Assembly: GCA_023426435.1 (NCBI GenBank) | Contig: JAFAAS010000019.1 | Location: forward strand, 1 to 10,194 | DNA length: 10,194 bases | Source: Verrucomicrobiota bacterium | Lineage (GTDB): Bacteria > Verrucomicrobiota > Verrucomicrobiia > Opitutales > Opitutaceae | Direction: 5' to 3' | Made by a program: the position numbers and the translations under genes | Notes under the pieces: generated by a model | Told to the model about the DNA's origin: nothing | Database searches by the model: none | What the model saw: only the letters and a program-made list of their open reading frames with translations | Shown here: positions 6,237 to 10,194 of the stretch, in pieces | Position numbering within the stretch: the first letter of the stretch is position 1 | How the letters are laid out: each line of letters opens with the position of its first letter

Positions 6237-6629
6237 ATGAAGAAACTCCGCTGGTGGGCGGGCGCGGTGGCAGCGTTGATGAGTGTCGAAAAAGTGGGTG
6301 CGTCGATCGCGTGGGAGCGGGTCGAGGCGGGGTTGTCGCATGCGGAGGTGCGAGGGATTTTGGGTGAACCGCTGATGAGGAGCGCGGGGCGCGGTTTCGA
6401 AGTGTGGATCTACGATGCGCAGCGCGAGGTGGTGTGGATGCGCGGGGTGGTGGTTGCGTGGACCGCGCAGGATCCGGCCTTGGATGCGCGAGGAACGAAT
6501 CTGGATTTGCGCGGCGTGGGGAAGGTAAAGGTCAAACCCGTGCAAAAGAGAAAAGTATATGTGCCGCGTTCGGAGGAGGATTCTGGATACGAACGAAGTT
6601 CGTTGCGGTGGAGGTGGCAGCGGTTTTGA
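6237..6629 (+). CDS. Small exported SmpA/OmlA-like protein
   Basis: The predicted protein has 130 residues. MKKLRWWAGAVAALMSVEKVGAS is a plausible Sec signal peptide without a lipobox Cys. The mature part opens AWERVEAGLSHAEVRGILGEPLMRSAGRGFEVWIYD, which follows the 'GMT..EV...LG.P......G...W.Y' pattern of SmpA/OmlA (BamE-like) domains, then an edge strand EVVWMRGVVVAW. The remainder is basic and polar (KVKVKPVQKRKVYVPRSEEDSGYE) and not recognisable. The ATG at 6237 is chosen over an in-frame upstream codon at 6204 because it gives a signal peptide and has a good AGGAAGGAG just upstream. It is probably a periplasmic or envelope protein of unknown role; it stands alone before the transporter gene. 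Confidence 0.72.
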   Translation: MKKLRWWAGAVAALMSVEKVGASIAWERVEAGLSHAEVRGILGEPLMRSAGRGFEVWIYDAQREVVWMRGVVVAWTAQDPALDARGTNLDLRGVGKVKVKPVQKRKVYVPRSEEDSGYERSSLRWRWQRF

Positions 6630-6746
6630 CGGTGGCGGAGCGGCGGGGCGGGATGGGGGCTTGCAACGTGCTGCGGTCTGTGGCGTCAGTCTCGGCAATC
6701 CCTTTTGCCCCGGGCCGCGAAGTGCGCGGCGAGATTTGCCCCCACC
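6630..6746 (+). promoter_or_regulatory. Leader of the Nramp-like gene with a GC hairpin
   Basis: This 117-base gap has no gene. A hairpin GCCGCG (6714-6719), loop AAGTG, CGCGGC (6725-6730) ends 16 bases before the transporter ATG, where a ribosome binding site would be expected but none is seen. It could affect translation or be chance in GC-rich DNA. No convincing promoter or known metal riboswitch pattern was recognised. Confidence 0.25.
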
Positions 6747-8117
6747 ATGTCCACTGCTCCTGCTCCTGTTGCGTCGACGGCTCAGGCCGTTTCCGAGATC
6801 GAACCTGCGCCGCGTGATTTCAAAGGATTGCTGAAGCAGCTGGGGCCTGGGCTGATTTTATCGGCGATCATCGTGGGGTCGGGGGAGTTGATCGTGACGC
6901 CGAAGCTGGGCGCGGAGGTGGGGTTTCGGTTGTTGTGGTTCATCATTCTCGGGTGCCTCGTGAAGGTGTTCGTGCAGATCGAGCTCGGGCGGTATGCGGT
7001 GACGCGCGGGCGGACGACGTTGGAAGGGTTGAACACGCTGCCGGGGCCGCGGCTGGTGGTGTCGTGGGTGATGTGGGTGTGGCTCGCGATGTTTGTGTGT
7101 CTGGTGCCGCAAGTGGCGGGAATGTTGGGCGGAGCGGCGACGGCGTTGCAGATGGGCGGTGTGTCGGTGTCGTTGCCCGTGCTATCGATTGGGATCGGGG
7201 CAGTGACGGCGGTGCTGCTCGTGTTGGGGCGGTATGTGTTTATCGAGCGGTTTTCGACGTTGCTGGTGGGCGTGTTTGTGGCCGCGACGATGATTGCGGT
7301 CGGGATGCTGCAGTTCACGCCGTATGCGGTGACGGGAGAGCAGCTGGCGAGCGGGTTGTCGTTTCAACTGCCGGCGGATCTGGCGACGGCGTTCGGGGCG
7401 TTCGGGCTGATCGGCGTGGGGGCGTCGGAGCTGATCTATTATCCGTATTGGTGCTTGGAAAAAGGATACGCGCGGAAGATCGGGCCGGACGACGGGAGTC
7501 CGGAGTGGAAGGCGCGGGCGCAGGCGTGGCTGCGCGTGATGCGGGTGGATGCGTGGACCTGCTTCGCGTTTTATACGACGACGACGATCGTGTTTTATCT
7601 CCTCGGCGCGGCGGTGCTGCACGCGAAAGGAATGCGGGTGGAGAACAGCCAGATGATCGAGACGCTCTCGTTCATGTATCGGGAGACGTTCGGCGAGTGG
7701 AGCCTGTGGCTGTTTGTGCTCGGGGCGGTGGCGGTGTTGTATTCGACGATTTTTGCTGCGACGGCGTCGAATGCGCGGTTGTTCGCGGATGGGTTGAGCT
7801 TGTTCAAAGTGAAAACGTATCGGAACGCCGCGGAGCGGGTGCGATGGGTGAAGGTGGGCTGCGTGGTGTTGCCGATCGCGTTCACGACGGTGTTCCTGAC
7901 GTTTGGGAATCCGGTGAACCTCGTGTTTTGGGGCGCGGTGGCTCAGGGGATGATGCTGCCGTTTCTGGCGATCGCGGCGTTGTATTTTCATTTCACGAAT
8001 CCGCATCGCGAGCTGCGGGCGCGGCCGCTGTCGTTGATTGGGTTGTTCGTCGCGGCGACGGCGATGATCTCGCTCGGGGCGTATCAGGTGATCACCGAAG
8101 TCGCGAAGCGGTGGTGA
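6747..8117 (+). CDS. Nramp-family transporter relative lacking the DPGN/MPH metal motifs
   Basis: The predicted protein has 456 residues and about eleven or twelve hydrophobic helices in the LeuT-like Nramp order. It starts with a polar Ala/Pro-rich cytoplasmic tail, then GPGLILSAIIVGSGELIVTPKLGAEVG (33-59) for helix 1. Canonical Nramps have DPGN in this helix and MPH in helix 6; here the aligned segments read GSGE (44-47) and GASELIYYPYW (225-235). Both discontinuous-helix metal-ligand sites are therefore changed, with acidic residues (Glu47, Glu228) placed instead. Related proteins in Planctomycetes and Verrucomicrobia are annotated as divalent metal transporters, but the substrate here is open. 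The ATG at 6747 is chosen because upstream in-frame TTG lies in an unconserved stretch. The gene is followed after 18 bases by a DUF5995 gene, probably in one operon. Confidence 0.88.
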   Translation: MSTAPAPVASTAQAVSEIEPAPRDFKGLLKQLGPGLILSAIIVGSGELIVTPKLGAEVGFRLLWFIILGCLVKVFVQIELGRYAVTRGRTTLEGLNTLPGPRLVVSWVMWVWLAMFVCLVPQVAGMLGGAATALQMGGVSVSLPVLSIGIGAVTAVLLVLGRYVFIERFSTLLVGVFVAATMIAVGMLQFTPYAVTGEQLASGLSFQLPADLATAFGAFGLIGVGASELIYYPYWCLEKGYARKIGPDDGSPEWKARAQAWLRVMRVDAWTCFAFYTTTTIVFYLLGAAVLHAKGMRVENSQMIETLSFMYRETFGEWSLWLFVLGAVAVLYSTIFAATASNARLFADGLSLFKVKTYRNAAERVRWVKVGCVVLPIAFTTVFLTFGNPVNLVFWGAVAQGMMLPFLAIAALYFHFTNPHRELRARPLSLIGLFVAATAMISLGAYQVITEVAKRW

Positions 8118-8135
8118 GGCGGAGGTGGCGGGATC

Positions 8136-8888
8136 ATGGCGTTAACGACGATCGACGAGGTGCTCGACCAGCTCGATGCGATCGTGGAGATCGCGCGGGA
8201 GCGCGGGACGGCGGACGGGTTTTTCGCGGCGCTGTATCGGCGGGTGACAGCGGAAGTGGAAGCGCGGATCGCGCGTGGCGGGTTCGAGGATGGCGAGCGG
8301 ATGGCTCGGTTCGATGTGGTGTTTGCGAGCCGGTATGTGGAGGCGTGGTCGGCGCACGAGAGAGGGCGGCCGCTGACGGAGGCGTGGCGGGTGGCCTTTG
8401 GGTGTCGCGACGATTACTGGCCGGTGGTGGTGCAGCATTTGCTCGTGGGCATGAACGCGCACATCAATCTGGATCTCGGGATCGCGGCGGCGGAGGTGGC
8501 GCCCGGGGCGGAGATTCACGGACTGCGGCGGGATTTCGACGCGATCAACGACATCCTTTGCGAGATGGTGGACGACGTGCAGACGCGGTTGTCGCGCGTC
8601 TGGCCGGCGCTGCGGATGATCGATCGGATCTGTGGCGACATGGACGAAGCGGTGGTGCACTTCAGCATCCGGCGCGCGCGAGCGCAGGCGTGGGAATTGG
8701 CGTTGGCGTTGGCGATGATGACGGCCGGGCGCGAGCGCGCGGCGCGAATTGAGGAAGTGGATACAGCGATGGCGTGCCTGGGCCGGCGGGTGTTGAATCC
8801 GGGAGTGAAGTTACGGCTGATGCTGGGGTGGGTGCGGCTGCGGGAACGCGGAACGATCTCGGAAAAGTTGGATGTGTTGGCGGGGTAG
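8136..8888 (+). CDS. DUF5995 family protein
   Basis: The predicted protein has 250 residues, is mainly alpha-helical, and has no signal peptide or membrane segment. The family mark is HLLVGMNAHINLDLGIAAAEV (101-121), preceded by AFGCRDDYWPVVVQ and FASRYVEAW; the conserved His and Asp/Asn residues could bind a metal or be catalytic, but no function is established to my knowledge. Later comes a helix with RIDRICGDMDEAVVHFSIRRARAQAWELA. The ATG at 8136 is supported by GGAGG at 8121-8125, about ten bases ahead. It lies 18 bases after the Nramp-like gene on the same strand, so the two are probably co-transcribed; whether their functions are linked is unknown. It converges with dtd, with a gap of only 27 bases and no terminator hairpin visible. 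Confidence 0.85.
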   Translation: MALTTIDEVLDQLDAIVEIARERGTADGFFAALYRRVTAEVEARIARGGFEDGERMARFDVVFASRYVEAWSAHERGRPLTEAWRVAFGCRDDYWPVVVQHLLVGMNAHINLDLGIAAAEVAPGAEIHGLRRDFDAINDILCEMVDDVQTRLSRVWPALRMIDRICGDMDEAVVHFSIRRARAQAWELALALAMMTAGRERAARIEEVDTAMACLGRRVLNPGVKLRLMLGWVRLRERGTISEKLDVLAG

Positions 8889-8915
8889 GAAATACGGGGA
8901 AGGACGCGGGATCGC

Positions 8916-9452
8916 CTAATCGCGCTGGCGGGAGTCGAGGACGATGGTGACGGGGCCGTCGTTGACGAGGGCGACCTGCATCATCGCGCCGAAGGTGCCG
9001 GTGGCGACGGGATGGCCGAGCAGGGCGGAGAGACGGCGGTTGAACGATTCGTAGAGCGGGATGGCGACGTCGGGTTTGGCGGCGTCGTTGAAGGAAGGGC
9101 GGGTGCCTTTGCGGGTGGAGGCGATGAGGGTGAATTGGGATACGACGAGGGCGGAGGCGGGGGAGTTGGGAGATGAAGGTTGAGGGTTGAGAGACGGGGA
9201 CGGCGCGTGGGGGACCCCGACGAGTTGGGGCGGACAAATGCGCTCTACCTCGGTGACCGAGAGGTTCATTTTGCCGGCGGCGTCTTCGAAGATGCGGAGG
9301 GCGGCGGTTTTTTGCGCGAGCCATTCGACGTCGGCTTCTGTATCCGCGTGGTGGATGCCGAGGAGAATCAGGAGGCCGCGGGAGATCTGAGCGGTGATGA
9401 CGCCGTCGATGGTGACGGAGGCGGAGGAGACGCGTTGGATGACGGCGCGCAT
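8916..9452 (-). CDS. dtd: D-aminoacyl-tRNA deacylase with an internal expansion
   Basis: The enzyme hydrolyses D-amino acids (and Gly mischarged on tRNA-Ala) from tRNAs, acting in the cytoplasm as a proofreading step. The start MRAVIQRVSSASVTIDG, the KMNLSV segment, the active-site SQFTL (105-109) and the C-terminal NDGPVT with the Gly-cisPro motif are all intact. At 178 residues it is about 30 longer than the usual near-145-residue form. The extra part is a proline- and serine-rich stretch, residues 70-99, placed between KMNLSVTEV and ALVVSQFTL, where relatives have only two or three residues. The gene remains in frame, so it is probably functional with an enlarged surface loop. The ATG at 9452 gives the standard N-terminus. 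It converges with the DUF5995 gene. Confidence 0.93.
   Translation of the reverse strand: MRAVIQRVSSASVTIDGVITAQISRGLLILLGIHHADTEADVEWLAQKTAALRIFEDAAGKMNLSVTEVERICPPQLVGVPHAPSPSLNPQPSSPNSPASALVVSQFTLIASTRKGTRPSFNDAAKPDVAIPLYESFNRRLSALLGHPVATGTFGAMMQVALVNDGPVTIVLDSRQRD
9156..9245 (-). repeat. In-frame repeat-like insertion inside dtd
   Basis: These about 90 bases encode the extra residues 70-99 of the deacylase. On the plus strand they include the iterated AGGTTGAGGGTTGAGAG (9177-9193), a GTTGGGAGATG tract before it, and a GGGGACCCC palindrome (9210-9218) followed by GAGTTGGGGCGG. The GGTT/GGGTT style resembles the intergenic repeats at 9482-9535 and 10111-10147, so an intergenic element may have invaded the gene at a tolerant loop in a length divisible by three. 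Confidence 0.6.
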
Positions 9453-9481
9453 GTTCGCTTCGCGGAACGGTTTTGGGTTTT

Positions 9482-9535
9482 GGGTTCTGAGTTTCGGGTT
9501 GGGAAGTCGAAACTCGAAACCCTGAACCCGAAACT
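9482..9535. repeat. Palindromic intergenic repeat downstream of the subunit 3 gene
   Basis: Between dtd and the next gene, AGTTTCGGGTT (9490-9500) is the exact inverted complement of AACCCGAAACT (9525-9535), and GTTTCG (9491-9496) also matches CGAAAC (9515-9520). Read from 9482, a 23-base unit matches 10125-10147 at 21 of 23 positions. No T run follows on either strand, so it is a repeat element more than a classical terminator. Confidence 0.65.
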
Positions 9536-9551
9536 GGAATGAGGCTGCGCC

Positions 9552-10097
9552 TTATTCCGCCCAGGGTTTGGTGGTGGCAGGATCGATGGTGAGGCAGCCT
9601 TCGTAGCGGCCGGGGACGGCGACGTGGGCGAAGGCTTGGGTCATGCCGATTTCGGAGCTGAAGTAGCCCCAGAGCGTCAGCTGTTTCAGCATTTGGTAGA
9701 ACTCGGGTGTGGTGTTTGGCGGTTCGTAGCGGAGGAGGAAGGCGTGGCGTTCGGCGGGGGAGAGTTGGGGGAAGTCGCGATTGGAGTGAGCGGAGCGGGC
9801 GTCGGATTGGAGTTGGGCGAGGCCGTCGGTGAACGTGCGGCGTTCGTCGGTCGTGTAGAAATCGCGCACGAGTTCGTGCATGAAGCGGGCGACGTCCGCG
9901 GCTTTGGCGCCGGGGGAATCGTCGGTGGTGGGGAGGATCGTTTCGCCGATTTCGTTGAGGAGGGAAAGTTCGTCGGCGGTGAAAAGCGGGCGGGAGGGAT
10001 CGAGGGCGTTGGCGACGCCGGCGAGGAGGCGGTTCGCGCCGAAGATCGTGCCGGTGGTGACGGTGGCGAGGAGGGTGAGGGCTTCGCGGCGGGTCAT
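9552..10097 (-). CDS. Gluconate 2-dehydrogenase subunit 3 family protein
   Basis: The predicted protein has 181 residues. It starts MTRREALTLLATVTTGTIFGANRLLAG, a twin-arginine-like signal (TRR before a hydrophobic stretch) that suggests export in the company of a folded cofactor-bearing partner. The body carries the family pattern: FTADELSLLNEIGETILPTTDDSPGAKAADVARFMHELV (39-77), then LKQLTLWGYFSSEIGMTQAF (137-156) and VPGRYEGC (161-168). In known systems this small subunit assists a GMC-type flavin dehydrogenase and a cytochrome subunit in periplasmic sugar oxidation. Neither partner is downstream here, where dtd follows; a partner could lie upstream beyond the right edge, or be elsewhere in the genome, as is common for these proteins in Verrucomicrobiota. 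It is flanked by two related intergenic repeats. Confidence 0.88.
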   Translation of the reverse strand: MTRREALTLLATVTTGTIFGANRLLAGVANALDPSRPLFTADELSLLNEIGETILPTTDDSPGAKAADVARFMHELVRDFYTTDERRTFTDGLAQLQSDARSAHSNRDFPQLSPAERHAFLLRYEPPNTTPEFYQMLKQLTLWGYFSSEIGMTQAFAHVAVPGRYEGCLTIDPATTKPWAE

Positions 10098-10110
10098 GGG
10101 CGGACTGAAA

Positions 10111-10147
10111 GGTTCAGGGTTTGGGGGTTCTGAGTTTTGGGTTGGGG
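10111..10147. repeat. Second copy of the GGGTTCTGAGTTT-type repeat
   Basis: Just upstream of the subunit 3 start, GGTTCAGGGTTT (10111-10122) is followed by a 23-base unit (10125-10147) almost identical to 9482-9504. The first module also occurs at 9517-9528 but inverted. The two modules are therefore rearranged between the two copies that bracket the gene. Confidence 0.6.
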
Positions 10148-10160
10148 CGCGAAGGATGGG

Positions 10161-10192
10161 TCGTGCTCGTGATCTTACTCGTGCTCGTGATC
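10161..10192. repeat. Tandem TCGTGCTCGTGATC repeat at the right edge
   Basis: The 14-base unit TCGTGCTCGTGATC occurs at 10161-10174 and again exactly at 10179-10192, separated by TTAC, giving an 18-base period; each unit itself repeats CGTG. It continues to the window edge, so the full array length is not known. It lies in the intergenic region upstream of the subunit 3 gene. Confidence 0.7.
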
Positions 10193-10194
10193 GG

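Noticed and set aside
5939..6367. A plus-strand open frame beginning RPTGLEPATPRSTI-like
   Set aside because: This is the well-known false translation of the reverse complement of a tRNA; the tRNA-His on the other strand explains it.
6626..6654. TTGACG near the end of the small exported gene as a promoter for the transporter
   Set aside because: No A/T-rich -10 element at a suitable distance; the region downstream is almost all G and C.
6935..8752. A 605-codon open frame on the plus strand covering most of the Nramp-like and DUF5995 genes
   Set aside because: It is out of frame with two well-supported genes, is rich in Arg, Gly, Asp and Val as expected from frame-shifted GC-rich coding DNA, and shows no domain.
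9490..9535. Rho-independent terminator after the subunit 3 gene
   Set aside because: The inverted repeat has a loop of 24 bases and no T tract on either strand; it fits a repeat family better.
10161..10194. Start of a CRISPR array
   Set aside because: Repeat unit of 14 bases with a 4-base gap is too short and has no unique spacers; it is a simple tandem repeat.

Overview
The window is GC-rich, densely coding DNA with very short gaps, frequent gene overlaps and few recognisable Shine-Dalgarno sites. The gene families (an aryl-polyene-type operon, an Nramp relative without the DPGN motif, a DUF5995 protein, a gluconate 2-dehydrogenase subunit 3 homologue) and the low-complexity intergenic repeats suggest a Verrucomicrobiota bacterium, perhaps of the Opitutaceae. 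This assignment is inference from family knowledge; no marker gene in the window proves it.

Positions 1-5871 (minus strand) hold one long co-directional operon read from right to left: a UbiE-like methyltransferase, an acyl carrier protein, a full-length beta-ketoacyl synthase, a short ketoacyl-synthase-like protein (chain-length-factor type), an LpxL/HtrB-like acyltransferase, a possible 41-residue small ORF, a family 2 glycosyltransferase, a LolA-like periplasmic carrier, and the start of an MMPL/RND-type membrane exporter that runs off the left edge. This is the core of an aryl polyene (APE) or flexirubin-like pathway. The ACP and ketoacyl synthases would build a polyene chain, the acyltransferase and glycosyltransferase would attach it to a lipid anchor, and the LolA-like and MMPL proteins would move it to the outer membrane. 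Ketoreductase, dehydratase, AMP-ligase and thioesterase genes are not in view and may lie beyond position 1.

Positions 5961-6038 hold a tRNA-His(GTG) on the same strand just upstream of the operon, with a TTGACA-type promoter. The divergent spacer 6039-6236 leads to the plus-strand genes: a small exported protein with an SmpA/OmlA-like look, a divergent Nramp-family transporter, and a closely linked DUF5995 protein.

Positions 8916-10097 (minus strand) hold dtd (D-aminoacyl-tRNA deacylase), which carries an unusual in-frame expansion of about 30 codons made of repeat-like DNA, and a gluconate 2-dehydrogenase subunit 3 family protein flanked by two copies of a related intergenic repeat. A second, tandem repeat reaches the right edge. 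No CRISPR array, transposase, rRNA or clear rho-independent terminator was found.

I see no wholly new system. The points most worth a second look are the repeat-derived dtd insertion, the Nramp relative with altered metal-site motifs, the coupled small ORF inside the polyene operon, and the operon itself.
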